Assembly (NCBI RefSeq): GCF_014803895.1
Contig: NZ_JAAVAU010000023.1
Coordinates: 123,361 to 187,360, forward strand
Origin: Lactobacillus sp.
GTDB taxonomy: Bacteria; Bacillota; Bacilli; Lactobacillales; Lactobacillaceae
Length of the DNA: 64,000 bases
Direction of reading: 5' to 3'
This document shows positions 38,773 through 48,062 of the stretch, in pieces. The notes under the pieces are model-generated. The model was not told the DNA's origin and made no database searches. It saw only the letters and a list, made by a program, of their open reading frames with translations. The position numbers and the translations under genes are program-made. How positions within the stretch are numbered: the stretch's first letter is position 1; the number at the start of each line of letters is the position of its first letter.

Positions 38773-40947
38773 TTATTTACTTTTTGAAGATGAACTTGAC
38801 TTGTTGGGTTGTTTATTATCCTGTTTTTCATTAAGTACACTTTCAGGTACTTTATTTATTTTATCACGGTTACTTTCTGGCGCATTAGTTGAATATAAAT
38901 TGGTCGTTGTCCCATTCTTTTGGGAATATAGGGAAGTAGATAAACTGCCAAGTTCTTGCTGAATTTTTAACATTTGATAATAATTTGTCTTATAGTCAAA
39001 TTCATTTGGTGAAGTTGGGATGAAGCCCGCGGGGGTATAGAAGCGAAGTAAGTTTTTATTATTTAATAAATCGGAATTGTGAAGTGCTTGGGCTCCATAT
39101 TTAGCTAGTTTACTAATTTCCTGCTTTTGTTTAGTAGTAAAGGTAGTAATTTTTTTGCCAGTATGATTATTATAGACTGTTCCCTTTATCCCTTTGCCAC
39201 CAACAATGACATAATCTGGAGTAACAATAGTACCGTTTCTAAAAATAACACTTTGACGATGGCTAGGCGATAATAAATCACTTCCAAATTGAATGTAATC
39301 TTTAGTATTTACGCCTAATAAGTGAAGTAAAGTTGGAAGAACGTCAATTTCACCACCTACTTCATTATTGATGCCCCCTTTAAGGCCAGACATATGAATC
39401 ATAAAAGGAACTTTTTGTTCTTGGATATTATCGTACTCTCCCCATGAACTAGAGCTTCGACCAAGTAAAGGTGCTAGAGCAGTATATTCGCTATCAGATA
39501 AACCATAATGATCGCCGTAGAGGATAATCATTGAATTTTTATATAGACCACTTTTTTTAAGATAATTGAAAAATTCACGGACAGATTGGTCAAGATAGTG
39601 AGCAGTTTCTAAATAATTATTTAAAGTTTGATCACTTGTTTGAGCAGTTTTAAAGCTATCTTTATCTTCAGCATCTAAATCAAATGGAATATGATTAGTA
39701 ACGGTAATAAATTTTGCATAGAAAGGTTGTTGCATTCTTTCTAAGTATTTTACACTTTCTGCAAATAGCAATTTATCTTTTAGACCATAACCACTTTTAT
39801 CTTCTTTATTTTGAGAGAAATAGGTTGAGTCAAAGAAGTAGTTATAGCCTAAGTTTTTGTAAACTTCATTTCTGTTCCAAAAAGTACCAATGTTACCATG
39901 AAAAACTGCAGAAGTATAACCTTTTTGGCGAAGAATTTGTGGAGTAGCTTGGAAAGTATTTTCTGAACCCAAAGAAGAAAATAGAGAACCATCTGAGATT
40001 CCAAATGTACTTGTTTCAAGTAAGTTTTCTGCATCAGAAGTCCGACCTAATCCAACTTGATGATAAAAGTTACTAAAACTCATCGTATTTTTGTCCTTAT
40101 ATAAAGAGTTTAAGAAGGGAGTGACCTCTTGACCGTTGACTTTTAAACCAATCAAAAATTGTTGAAAACTTTCTAAGTGAATAATAATGACATTTTTATT
40201 TTTAGCTTTGCCAAAGTATTCAGCAGATGGTGCAGTATAATTTTTTTGAGTAAATTTTAAAATATTGCTGATATCGTCAGCAGTAGCATCTTTTTTTACC
40301 TGATTAGATTGAGCACTTTTGATGATATCGTAAACACTATAAGTGTCCAAGCCAAGATATTTTACAACATATGAGCGGTCAAATGTATTGAGTAACAATC
40401 GTGGACGAGAGGTCTCAGCTAGCATCATATTCAAGCTAAGCATGAATACCCCAAAGGAAGTGACTGCAAAAGGGCGGGTTAATCCATAGCGACGAGGATC
40501 AATTCTGATTACTTTAATGAATAATAAAATGACGATAAGAATTAAATCAAGCCAAATAATGATATCTGATGGATGCAACAGAGCTACTGTACTTTTTCCT
40601 AAGCCTTGAGAAACTTTACCGGCATTTTGAATAGTTTTGGTAGTCAAAAAGTCAGAAAATTGTCGATAATAAATTATATTAGCAAACAACCAAATTGTAT
40701 TTAAGGTGTCCAATAATAACATGCTAATATAAGATATGATTGGCTTAGATATATATAGTCCTAGGCTTAATAGAATAATTCCTGTACCTAGGGGAGTAAG
40801 CCAAACAATAAATTGTTGATATGGATCCGTTAAACTTAGCTTAAAATCAAAGTATACAGCAAACATATATTTTAACCAGAAGCATAAGGTTAATAAGGTG
40901 AAAAATCCTATTCGTGTTTGCCAGAAACTAGCTTTAAATTTTTTCAC
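38773..40947 (-). CDS. Lipoteichoic acid synthase-type sulfatase-fold enzyme
   Basis: 724 residues. Five N-terminal membrane helices (to about residue 190) are followed by an extracellular phosphatidylglycerol-dependent glycerophosphotransferase domain. The nucleophilic threonine is in GLGRTSDAEN near residue 300, with metal-site segments NVIIIHLESFQ, VFHGNIGTFWNR and ILYGDHYGL. The Ser/Lys-rich tail from about 690 is extra. LtaS relatives polymerise glycerol phosphate for lipoteichoic acid; lactobacilli often have several paralogues, so polymerase versus primase role is open. Single gene with its own AAGGAG site. Confidence 0.9.
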   Translation of the reverse strand: MKKFKASFWQTRIGFFTLLTLCFWLKYMFAVYFDFKLSLTDPYQQFIVWLTPLGTGIILLSLGLYISKPIISYISMLLLDTLNTIWLFANIIYYRQFSDFLTTKTIQNAGKVSQGLGKSTVALLHPSDIIIWLDLILIVILLFIKVIRIDPRRYGLTRPFAVTSFGVFMLSLNMMLAETSRPRLLLNTFDRSYVVKYLGLDTYSVYDIIKSAQSNQVKKDATADDISNILKFTQKNYTAPSAEYFGKAKNKNVIIIHLESFQQFLIGLKVNGQEVTPFLNSLYKDKNTMSFSNFYHQVGLGRTSDAENLLETSTFGISDGSLFSSLGSENTFQATPQILRQKGYTSAVFHGNIGTFWNRNEVYKNLGYNYFFDSTYFSQNKEDKSGYGLKDKLLFAESVKYLERMQQPFYAKFITVTNHIPFDLDAEDKDSFKTAQTSDQTLNNYLETAHYLDQSVREFFNYLKKSGLYKNSMIILYGDHYGLSDSEYTALAPLLGRSSSSWGEYDNIQEQKVPFMIHMSGLKGGINNEVGGEIDVLPTLLHLLGVNTKDYIQFGSDLLSPSHRQSVIFRNGTIVTPDYVIVGGKGIKGTVYNNHTGKKITTFTTKQKQEISKLAKYGAQALHNSDLLNNKNLLRFYTPAGFIPTSPNEFDYKTNYYQMLKIQQELGSLSTSLYSQKNGTTTNLYSTNAPESNRDKINKVPESVLNEKQDNKQPNKSSSSSKSK

Positions 40948-41114
40948 GTTGAAAAACTCCTTTTTATATACTCACAATTTTACTGGTCTTTTTGAAAAAC
41001 AACAAATTTTTTCGGAAAGTTTGTAATTTTCCTAATATTTATAATTTAGAATAAGTATTGAACTATTTCGAAAAATTTAGGGTATAATTAAGCCAAAATT
41101 GAGAAGGAATGACT

Positions 41115-41732
41115 ATGTTATTTTTACAACCTTTATATGATATGATGACTCATGCTTTGGCAGGAAGAATCAATCATTTTGCATTAATTAAATTAATTTT
41201 TTATAGTTTAGATAAAACTTTATTTTACTTTTTAATATTTGTAGTATTACGACTTTTATGGTTACTTATTGTAAAAAGAAGGCGTAGTATTCGTTCAGAA
41301 GCAGCTGTTTGGATCTTTGCTTTCTATTTTATTTTATTACTGATGTTAACAACATTTAGGGATACTTATTTCCCATGGCAATTAACATTTAACTTTCATC
41401 GTAGTTTAAGTGATATAAATTTAGTCTTTATGAAGGAAACAGTTAAGCTAGTTCATGGAGCTAGTTTGTTGGACTTTTTTTATAATTCACTTGGTAATAT
41501 TGCCTGGTTTGTACCGTATGGATTTTTAATGCCAATTTTATTAAGGAAAAGATATTGCTTTTGGAAGGTAACATTATTAGGAATGTTAACGTCTGTGGGT
41601 ATTGAAGCTTTACAATTTGTTTTAATGACAGGTGTAAGCGATATTGATGATGTATTTTTTAATGTTTGCGGAACAGTGCTAGGATATGCATTATATAGAA
41701 TTGTTTTACATTATCATAAACAATTCATCTAG
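41115..41732 (+). CDS. VanZ-family membrane protein
   Basis: About 205 residues with five predicted membrane helices. VanZ-type features are FYNSLGNIAWFVPYGFLMP and GIEALQFVLMTGVSDIDDVFFNVCGTVLGY near the C-terminus. The second ATG was chosen because GAAGGA lies six bases before it; the first ATG is too close to that site. Upstream TTGAAC and TATAAT are spaced by 19 bases and could be its promoter. Divergent from the ltaS-like gene. Role unknown. Confidence 0.85.
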   Translation: MLFLQPLYDMMTHALAGRINHFALIKLIFYSLDKTLFYFLIFVVLRLLWLLIVKRRRSIRSEAAVWIFAFYFILLLMLTTFRDTYFPWQLTFNFHRSLSDINLVFMKETVKLVHGASLLDFFYNSLGNIAWFVPYGFLMPILLRKRYCFWKVTLLGMLTSVGIEALQFVLMTGVSDIDDVFFNVCGTVLGYALYRIVLHYHKQFI

Positions 41733-41806
41733 TTTTCTATAATTTTTCTGCTAAAATAAAGATGTATGTGAAAATTACTAATATAGAATAAAAAGGAAGT
41801 TTTAAA

Positions 41807-43147
41807 ATGACAGAAGTTGTACATTTTGACGCAAGTAAGTTAACCCCTTTTGTTCATGAAAATGAATTAAAAGAAATGCAACCAATGGTTACTGCCGCAG
41901 ATAAAGTTTTACGTGAAGGTACTGGTGCAGGTAGTGACTTCCGTGGTTGGATTGATTTACCAGTTAACTATGATAAAGAAGAATTTGCGCGTATTAAGAA
42001 GGCTGCCAAGAAGATTCAAAGTGATTCTGAAGTTTTAGTAGGTATTGGTATTGGTGGTTCTTACTTAGGTGCTCAAGCTGCCATTGAATTCTTAAATGGT
42101 GCATTTTATGGCCGAGAAAAGAGTGATTACCCAACTGTAGTATTCTGTGGTAATTCAATCTCTGGTTCATATCTTTACGATTTAATTGAATGGTTGGGTG
42201 ACAAGGACTTTAGTATTAACATTATTTCTAAGTCCGGTACTACCACCGAACCATCAATTGCTTTCCGTGTCTTAAAAGAAAAGTTAGTTGAAAAATATGG
42301 TAAAGAAGAAGCTGCTAAGAGAATTTACGCAACTACTGATCGTCAAAAGGGTGCTTTAAAGACTGAAGCAGATGCAGAAGGTTACGAAGAATTTGTTGTT
42401 CCAGATGATATTGGTGGTCGTTTCTCAGTATTATCTGCTGTAGGTTTGCTTCCAATTGCTGTAGCAGGCGGTGACATTGATGAATTAATGAAGGGTGCTG
42501 CAGATGCACGTGCTGCTTATACTGACCCTAATGATGAAGGTGATAATCCTTACAAGTATGCTGCTATTAGAAATATTCTTTACCGTAAGGGTTATACTAC
42601 CGAAATTCTTGAAAATTATGAACCAACTTTGAGAATGTTTGGTGAATGGTGGAAGCAATTAATGGGTGAATCTGAAGGTAAAGATCAAAAGGGCATTTAC
42701 CCATCAAGTGCCAACTTCACTACTGATTTACACTCACTTGGTCAATACATCCAAGAAGGTCGCCGTAACTTAATGGAAACTGTTATTAAAGTTTCTAACC
42801 CACGTCACGATGTAACTATCCCAGATGATGAAGAAAACTTAGATCAATTGAACTTCTTATCAGGTAAGACTATGAATTACGTAAACGACCGTGCTTACGA
42901 AGGTGTTGTTCTTGCCCATACTGATGGTGGTGTACCAGTTATGACTGTTGATATTAAGGATCAAAGTGCACATACTTTAGGTTACTTAATTTACTGGTTC
43001 GAATTGGCCGTTGGTATTTCTGGTTACTTGAATGGTATTAATCCATTTAACCAACCAGGTGTTGAAAGTTACAAGAGAAATATGTTTGGTCTTTTGAATA
43101 AACCTGGTTATGAAGATTTACATGACGATTTAACTAAGCGTCTTTAA
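41807..43147 (+). CDS. pgi: Glucose-6-phosphate isomerase
   Basis: Interconverts glucose 6-phosphate and fructose 6-phosphate. 446 residues, the shorter Bacillota type. Motifs: [19 protein letters not shown] near residue 78, [15 protein letters not shown], signature [28 protein letters not shown] and the C-terminal lysine region [20 protein letters not shown] precedes the ATG. Codon use is strongly biased. A terminator follows. Confidence 0.97.
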   Translation: MTEVVHFDASKLTPFVHENELKEMQPMVTAADKVLREGTGAGSDFRGWIDLPVNYDKEEFARIKKAAKKIQSDSEVLVGIGIGGSYLGAQAAIEFLNGAFYGREKSDYPTVVFCGNSISGSYLYDLIEWLGDKDFSINIISKSGTTTEPSIAFRVLKEKLVEKYGKEEAAKRIYATTDRQKGALKTEADAEGYEEFVVPDDIGGRFSVLSAVGLLPIAVAGGDIDELMKGAADARAAYTDPNDEGDNPYKYAAIRNILYRKGYTTEILENYEPTLRMFGEWWKQLMGESEGKDQKGIYPSSANFTTDLHSLGQYIQEGRRNLMETVIKVSNPRHDVTIPDDEENLDQLNFLSGKTMNYVNDRAYEGVVLAHTDGGVPVMTVDIKDQSAHTLGYLIYWFELAVGISGYLNGINPFNQPGVESYKRNMFGLLNKPGYEDLHDDLTKRL

Positions 43148-43167
43148 ATCAAGTAGTCGAATATTTT

Positions 43168-43205
43168 AAAAAAAGAGTAGAGGTCTTAATCTCTGCTCTT
43201 TTTGT
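43168..43205 (+). terminator. Rho-independent terminator after pgi
   Basis: The stem AAAAAGAGTAGAG/CTCTGCTCTTTTT (one G-U pair) ends in a T run. Confidence 0.85.
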
Positions 43206-43223
43206 ACTTTTAAGGAGGTTTTT

Positions 43224-44609
43224 ATGCAAGAAAAAGTTAGTGCAAAAAAAGTTTGTGCAGTGTTAGCTGCTGCTTTTATGTCATTTGTAGGTATTTTAAC
43301 TGAGACAAGTTTAAATGTAACTTTTCCTACTTTAATGAAACAATTTGGTGTAAGTTTAGATGTTATTCAATGGATAACAACCGGTTATCTTTTAATGATA
43401 GCTATTATTATGCTCAGTTCGTCCTATCAGAATACACGTTTTAGTGCAAAACAGTTATTTTCAGCTGCGTGTATTAGTTTTATTGTAGGAAGTTTGATTT
43501 CTGCTTTTTCAACTAGTTTTTCAATTATGCTAATTGGTCGTTTGATTTCAGCATTTGGTGCGGGATTAAGCACACCTTTAATGTTTAATTTAATTGTTGA
43601 GATAATGCCTAGACAGAAGTGGGGGTTTTACATGGGAATTGCCGGTTTGGTAATTGCAATGGCACCTACTTTGGGACCTGCATTTGGTGGAGCTATAACA
43701 TATTATTTAAGTTGGAAATGGATTTTTATTAGTGTAAGTATTTTTGCATTGATTGTTTTTATTTTTGGAATTTTAAATATTCAAAAATATCATGAAGTCA
43801 AAAAATCAAGTCTTGATTGGATGAGCTATATTGTTTTAAGTTTAGCGTTAATTAGTTTAGTAATAGGTTTAAATCAAATTAGTAAAGGATTTAGGAATCC
43901 AGTATTGTGGATTTTATTAATTTCTGCAATTATTCTTTTTGTGCTATATGGCTATCTTTCTAAAAAGTCCGACAAGAAGTTACTTGATTTGGCTGTTTTT
44001 AAGCAAAAAGCATTTATTTATGGAGCATTGGCATATTTTTTATTACAATTTGTTAATATTGGTGCCAGTTTTGTCTTACCAAACTATGCACAAATTGTGG
44101 GACATCAAACATCTTTAATTGGTGGCTTAATTTTGTTGCCTGGAAGTATTGTTTCTGGTTTACTTAATCCATATTTTGGTAATTTATACGATCGTGTTGG
44201 AGCGAAAATACCTCTTTATATTGGTGCGAGCCTCATTACTCTTAGTTGCTTGTTATTTGCTATCTGGGGGATGAATCTAAAGATTTGGATGATTATTGTT
44301 ATTTACACTTTACTTACTTTGGGACATCGGATGTCATTTAGTAATACTATGGCCGAAGCATTAAAGATTCAACCAGGTCAATTACATGCCGATGCAACAG
44401 CAGTTTGCCAAACTAGTCAACAATTGGCGGGTTCTTTAGGAACAACTATTCTAGCTGCCATTATAGCTATTTCTCAAAATAAGGGTGGTGCGTCCTATTC
44501 CTTCTTGACTGCTCAGGGTAGTCAGTGGGCATTTTATTTTACTTTTATTTTAGGTATTTTAATTTTAGTTTGTGATAGGAGAATGTTAAGCTTAGAGAAG
44601 AACAAATAA
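43224..44609 (+). CDS. MFS transporter, DHA2 (EmrB/QacA) type
   Basis: 461 residues with about 14 membrane helices. It carries the DHA2 features TSLNVTFPTLMKQFGVSLDVIQWITTGYLL near the N-terminus, GRLISAFGAGLSTPLMFNLI and the motif C-like GLVIAMAPTLGPAFGG. Probably a proton-driven drug or metabolite exporter; substrate unknown. AAGGAGG precedes the ATG. A gene of unknown function follows after 12 bases in the same transcript. Confidence 0.92.
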   Translation: MQEKVSAKKVCAVLAAAFMSFVGILTETSLNVTFPTLMKQFGVSLDVIQWITTGYLLMIAIIMLSSSYQNTRFSAKQLFSAACISFIVGSLISAFSTSFSIMLIGRLISAFGAGLSTPLMFNLIVEIMPRQKWGFYMGIAGLVIAMAPTLGPAFGGAITYYLSWKWIFISVSIFALIVFIFGILNIQKYHEVKKSSLDWMSYIVLSLALISLVIGLNQISKGFRNPVLWILLISAIILFVLYGYLSKKSDKKLLDLAVFKQKAFIYGALAYFLLQFVNIGASFVLPNYAQIVGHQTSLIGGLILLPGSIVSGLLNPYFGNLYDRVGAKIPLYIGASLITLSCLLFAIWGMNLKIWMIIVIYTLLTLGHRMSFSNTMAEALKIQPGQLHADATAVCQTSQQLAGSLGTTILAAIIAISQNKGGASYSFLTAQGSQWAFYFTFILGILILVCDRRMLSLEKNK

Positions 44610-44621
44610 GGAGGGAAAAAT

Positions 44622-45074
44622 ATGGGTGAGAATCAACAAGAATTTGAAAAGATGGAGAAGAAAATTTATGCTTTTGCACAAGAAATTTTCTTAAAAAATA
44701 AGGCTGTAAATGATTTATTAGTGATTCAGGAACAAAAGGAAATACTTCATTTAAAAATGTCTGAAGTAGAAAAGCTCCAAGAAGTTCGAGCAACAGTTAA
44801 GGATTTTTGTGAACCACAAGTAAATATTATTTTACAAGTTAGTCAATACCCCGATGAAATGAAGAAAGCCGATTTTAATTTAGTAAAGAATCAAGCTCAT
44901 CAATTAGTTCAAAATTTTGATAATTTAGGAAAAATTATTAAATATGTTGAAGCAATTGATAAGAAGCAAGGAAAAAAGTTAAGTAAAAATTGGGTTGAGA
45001 TTAAGCAGAGTTTATCTGACCTAAACGTTAGTGATATTAAGAATATTGAAGTTGAAGCAAGTAATTTAGGGTAA
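44622..45074 (+). CDS. Hypothetical helical protein downstream of MFS exporter
   Basis: 150 residues, almost entirely alpha-helical by pattern, charged (Lys/Glu), no signal peptide or membrane helix. I do not recognise it. The strong AAGGAGGG site and short gap mean it is co-expressed with the exporter. A mid-segment FCEPQVNIILQVSQYPDEMKK is the least repetitive part. A terminator follows directly. Confidence 0.7.
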   Translation: MGENQQEFEKMEKKIYAFAQEIFLKNKAVNDLLVIQEQKEILHLKMSEVEKLQEVRATVKDFCEPQVNIILQVSQYPDEMKKADFNLVKNQAHQLVQNFDNLGKIIKYVEAIDKKQGKKLSKNWVEIKQSLSDLNVSDIKNIEVEASNLG

Positions 45075-45115
45075 AAAAATGGTCTACTTTTTGAGAATAA
45101 AGGTAGACCATTTTT
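45074..45115 (+). terminator. Terminator after the MFS operon
   Basis: The stem AAAAATGGTCTAC/GTAGACCATTTTT with a 15-base loop starts at the stop codon. Confidence 0.85.
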
Positions 45116-45216
45116 AATTAGTTTATTTTTATGGTTTTCAATTTTGTTTAATCAATAACTTAGAAGAGGTTACATCTTTTTTTCTTGTTTTCAGATAATC
45201 AGAAAAAGTGAAAAAT

Positions 45217-45263
45217 AAAAGCCTTTAATATCAAGCTTTATAACCACTTGAAATTAAAGACTT
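45217..45263 (-). terminator. Terminator of the tRNA-Glu/tRNA-Gln unit
   Basis: Read on the minus strand: AAGTCTTTAATTTCAA, loop, TTGATATTAAAGGCTTTT. It is nearly identical to the ssrA terminator, loop included, so the two derive from one sequence. The 100 bases to its left hold nothing I recognise. Confidence 0.8.
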
Positions 45264-45272
45264 ACTAGAAAA

Positions 45273-45345
45273 TTGAGATATTCGGGCTCGAACCGAAACA
45301 TCCAGGAACCAGAAACCTGTGCCTTACCAATTTGGCTATATCTCA
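45273..45345 (-). tRNA. tRNA-Gln (anticodon CUG)
   Basis: 73 bases fold as a full cloverleaf on the minus strand: acceptor TGAGATA/TATCTCA, D stem GCC/GGC, anticodon stem CAGGT/TCCTG, loop TTCTGGT with anticodon CTG at 34-36, T arm TTCGG-TTCGAGC-CCGAA. The U1-A72 pair is typical of Gln tRNAs. The fifth anticodon-stem pair is a T-T mismatch. CCA is not encoded. It lies five bases after tRNA-Glu and shares its transcript. Confidence 0.88.
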
Positions 45346-45350
45346 GTAAA

Positions 45351-45422
45351 TCACCCGTACGAGAATTGAACTCGTAACTCCACCTTGAGAGGGTGGCGTC
45401 TTAACCATTTGACCAACGGGCA
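45351..45422 (-). tRNA. tRNA-Glu (anticodon CUC)
   Basis: 72 bases on the minus strand: acceptor TGCCCGT/ACGGGTG (two G-U-type pairs at the end), D stem GTC/GAC, anticodon stem CCACC/GGTGG, loop CTCTCAA with anticodon CTC, T arm ACGAG-TTCAATT-CTCGT. It reads only GAG. Its own promoter lies nine bases upstream. CCA is not encoded. Confidence 0.88.
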
Positions 45423-45437
45423 AAATCAACATAAGTT

Positions 45438-45466
45438 AATATAAATTATATTTGTATTAATGTCAA
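45438..45466 (-). promoter_or_regulatory. Promoter of the tRNA-Glu/tRNA-Gln unit
   Basis: On the minus strand, consensus TTGACA is followed after 17 bases by TATATT, placing the start about nine bases before tRNA-Glu. Confidence 0.8.
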
Positions 45467-45528
45467 GTGTTAAAATACTTTTTTCTAAGAAGTAAGTCAG
45501 GTAAGATGGACTACATAGGGAGAAAATT

Positions 45529-46569
45529 ATGATTGATTATTTTAAAACGCAACATTTAATTGAAAGAATGGTCAGTGATCGAATTGTGCCAGGTGTTAAT
45601 TATGCCTTTATTAAAAAGGATCAGGTAACTAGTTCTACAGTTGGGTTTGCTAGCGTACTGCCTAAAAAGACACAACTTAATCCGTTTTCTTTATATGATT
45701 TAGCAAGCTTGACTAAGGTTTTAGGTACAACCAATGTATTTTTAAAATTATACCAAGAGGGCAAATTAAACTTTACTGAACCGCTGAATGAATTTATTCC
45801 AGAATTTAGGAATGATAAAATACGTTTATCTCATTTACTTACGCATACTAGTGGGATTATGGGGTGGATTCCTAATCGTGATGAATTACCAGCCAAAGAT
45901 TTATTAAAAGCCATTATTAATTTACCTGTGACTGAAGAATTTGAGACTAAAATGAGGTATGCGGACACCAATTTTATTTTATTAGGACTTGTTTTAGAAA
46001 AAATTTATCATAAAAGTGTCCATCAAATCATTAAACAGCAAATTATTTATCCTGCTAAACTAGAACATACAACTTTTAATCCTGTTCCGCTTGATTGTGT
46101 CCCAACAGCAATACTTTCTAATGGTGAAATCCTTCAAGGTATTGTGCATGATCCTAAAGCACGTGTATTAGGAAAAGACTGTGGTTCAGCTGGTATGTTT
46201 TCAAATATGAGTGATTTAATTACAATGGCACAAGGGTATTTGGGTCTAAAAGAAAATGTTTTACCGATTAGTCAAGATACGATAGCTAATTTGTTTTCTA
46301 TTCATACCCCCCACAATGTTCATCCACGCTCATGGGGATGGGATTTACGTTTTGATCCTCAAGACAACCACCCGATTTTATATCATACAGGTTTTACTGG
46401 AACTTTTATGGTGCTAGATCGGCTTAATCAGTCTGGATTAATTGTTCTAACTAATCGTATTCATCCTAGTGGACATAATCATATTTTTCTTTCTATGAGA
46501 GAAAAAATAGTTAATACATTTTTACAAGAAAATATTTATAAATTTAAAGAAAATAAAAAACGAGCTTAA
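45529..46569 (+). CDS. Serine hydrolase, class C beta-lactamase/penicillin-binding protein fold
   Basis: 346 residues. Active-site motifs of the family are SxxK in DLASLTKVLG near residue 62, YxN in MRYADTNFILLG near 146, and HTG in LYHTGFTG near 286. HLLTHTSGIMGW is a further family mark. No signal peptide is visible, so it is probably a cytoplasmic esterase or D-Ala peptidase-like enzyme rather than a secreted beta-lactamase; substrate unknown. AGGGAG precedes the ATG. Convergent with the MurT-like gene. Confidence 0.9.
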   Translation: MIDYFKTQHLIERMVSDRIVPGVNYAFIKKDQVTSSTVGFASVLPKKTQLNPFSLYDLASLTKVLGTTNVFLKLYQEGKLNFTEPLNEFIPEFRNDKIRLSHLLTHTSGIMGWIPNRDELPAKDLLKAIINLPVTEEFETKMRYADTNFILLGLVLEKIYHKSVHQIIKQQIIYPAKLEHTTFNPVPLDCVPTAILSNGEILQGIVHDPKARVLGKDCGSAGMFSNMSDLITMAQGYLGLKENVLPISQDTIANLFSIHTPHNVHPRSWGWDLRFDPQDNHPILYHTGFTGTFMVLDRLNQSGLIVLTNRIHPSGHNHIFLSMREKIVNTFLQENIYKFKENKKRA

Positions 46570-46581
46570 GCTCGTTTTTTT
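46555..46581. terminator. Bidirectional terminator between serine hydrolase and murT-like gene
   Basis: The palindrome AAAAAACGAGCT/AGCTCGTTTTTT lies at the convergent 3' ends. Confidence 0.88.
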
Positions 46582-47932
46582 ACATACCTGCTTTAATAAT
46601 TTTCTTTTCAGCCATCGTTTTACGGAGGGCCAACATTGCGGTGTAAGTTGATAAAATATAGACTTTTTTAGTAGGTAGTTGGCTGATATCATTAAGCAAA
46701 GCTTCATTATCAGTAACAGTTGTCATCGTACTTGGATCAAAACCGGCAACTTCAAGTCTGAATCCCATGTCATGCCAACGCTGTCCACCGACTAGAATCT
46801 TTTTAATTTTATCTTTATTAAGCCCTTCATAGTCAGCATCCCAAATCCAAGAAGTGTCAATACCATCTGCATGATTAGCATTTAAGAGTGTAACTAATGA
46901 ATAATCATCTTTTTCGGTATTGAGCATATGAAGCACTTCATCTAGACCAACAGGATTTTTAACTAAAATCAAGTCGATTTCTTTACCACCATAATTGATT
47001 AATTCTTGGCGACCAAATATACGTTTATTTTCTGCAAAACTTTGGGCAACTTCGTTTTCAGTTAACCCAAATTCACAAGCGACTGTATAAGCGGCTAAAG
47101 CGTTATAAATATTATATGTCCCGCCAATACCAATGGAGTAATCTCTTTCTCCCATCTGAAATTTTAGACTATTAGGAGTTTGATCGATAATTTTATTTAC
47201 TGTGTAATCTAAGTGTGGTCTGTGGTAGCCACAATTTGGACAGAAAAAGTCACCTAAATTAGCGTAAATTCGCTCATGATAATGTAAAATGTGATCACAT
47301 TTGGGACACAAAACGCCGTCAGTATTAACTGGTGCTTTAAAATCATTTTCAGGTTTGTCATCAGGTAAACTAAAGCCATAAAAAATCTTCTTATTAGGTA
47401 ATTCAACTGATGAGAAAATACTTGCATCTCCGTTGGCGATAATGGTTGCATCAGGAGCTAACTTAATACCGTTAACAATTTTTTCGTAAGTGGTATAAAT
47501 TTCACCATAGCGGTCCATTTGATCTCTAAAAATATTTGTTAGGACAAAATATTTTGGATGGAGTAATTTAGTAACCATTTTTACGTTGGCTTCATCTACT
47601 TCAAGGACTGCAATTTTCTTCTTAGCATTCTTTCTTTTATGTGCTAAAAATGCTGTAACAATACCTTGTTGCATATTACTACCGGATGGGTTAGTTAAAA
47701 CATCACCGTACTTCTTTTTTAAAGCTTCAACAATCAAGGCAGTAGTCATTGTTTTACCGTTTGTACCGGTGACAATAATTGTTTCATAGCCTTTTGCTAA
47801 AGAATTTAAAACTTGCGGATCAATTTTCATTGCAATTTTTCCGGGGAAACTAGTTCCACCCTTTAATACATTGTGTAAAAACCAGTATGAAGACTTACCG
47901 GTGATTGTGGCAATACTTGATTTAAAACTCAT
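46580..47932 (-). CDS. murT: MurT-like Mur ligase (lipid II isoglutaminyl synthase subunit)
   Basis: About 450 residues. Mur ligase ATP-binding loop VTGTNGKTMTTALI near residue 56, central domain, four-cysteine zinc ribbon (CPKCDHILHYHERIY and FFCPNCGYHRPH, near residues 203-230) and the DUF1727 C-terminal domain. MurT works with the glutaminase GatD to amidate D-Glu of lipid II; gatD normally follows murT. Here a terminator and a convergent gene follow, so the partner must lie elsewhere or the protein acts differently. The second ATG was chosen with GTGAGGG six bases upstream. Confidence 0.87.
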   Translation of the reverse strand: MSFKSSIATITGKSSYWFLHNVLKGGTSFPGKIAMKIDPQVLNSLAKGYETIIVTGTNGKTMTTALIVEALKKKYGDVLTNPSGSNMQQGIVTAFLAHKRKNAKKKIAVLEVDEANVKMVTKLLHPKYFVLTNIFRDQMDRYGEIYTTYEKIVNGIKLAPDATIIANGDASIFSSVELPNKKIFYGFSLPDDKPENDFKAPVNTDGVLCPKCDHILHYHERIYANLGDFFCPNCGYHRPHLDYTVNKIIDQTPNSLKFQMGERDYSIGIGGTYNIYNALAAYTVACEFGLTENEVAQSFAENKRIFGRQELINYGGKEIDLILVKNPVGLDEVLHMLNTEKDDYSLVTLLNANHADGIDTSWIWDADYEGLNKDKIKKILVGGQRWHDMGFRLEVAGFDPSTMTTVTDNEALLNDISQLPTKKVYILSTYTAMLALRKTMAEKKIIKAGM

Positions 47933-48062
47933 TTTCATCCCTCACTTTAAAACTAGTTTTAACTATAGCATAGAGATTAAGATAAAACGACTTTTTTCGA
48001 TGCAGAAAATTATATTTTCTACTATACTTATTAAGCAGGAAACTTGAAGAGAAGGAGTAATT

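Noticed and set aside
38768..38962. Rightward open frame inside the ltaS-like gene
   Set aside because: It is the complement of the low-complexity Ser/Lys C-terminus; no start signals.
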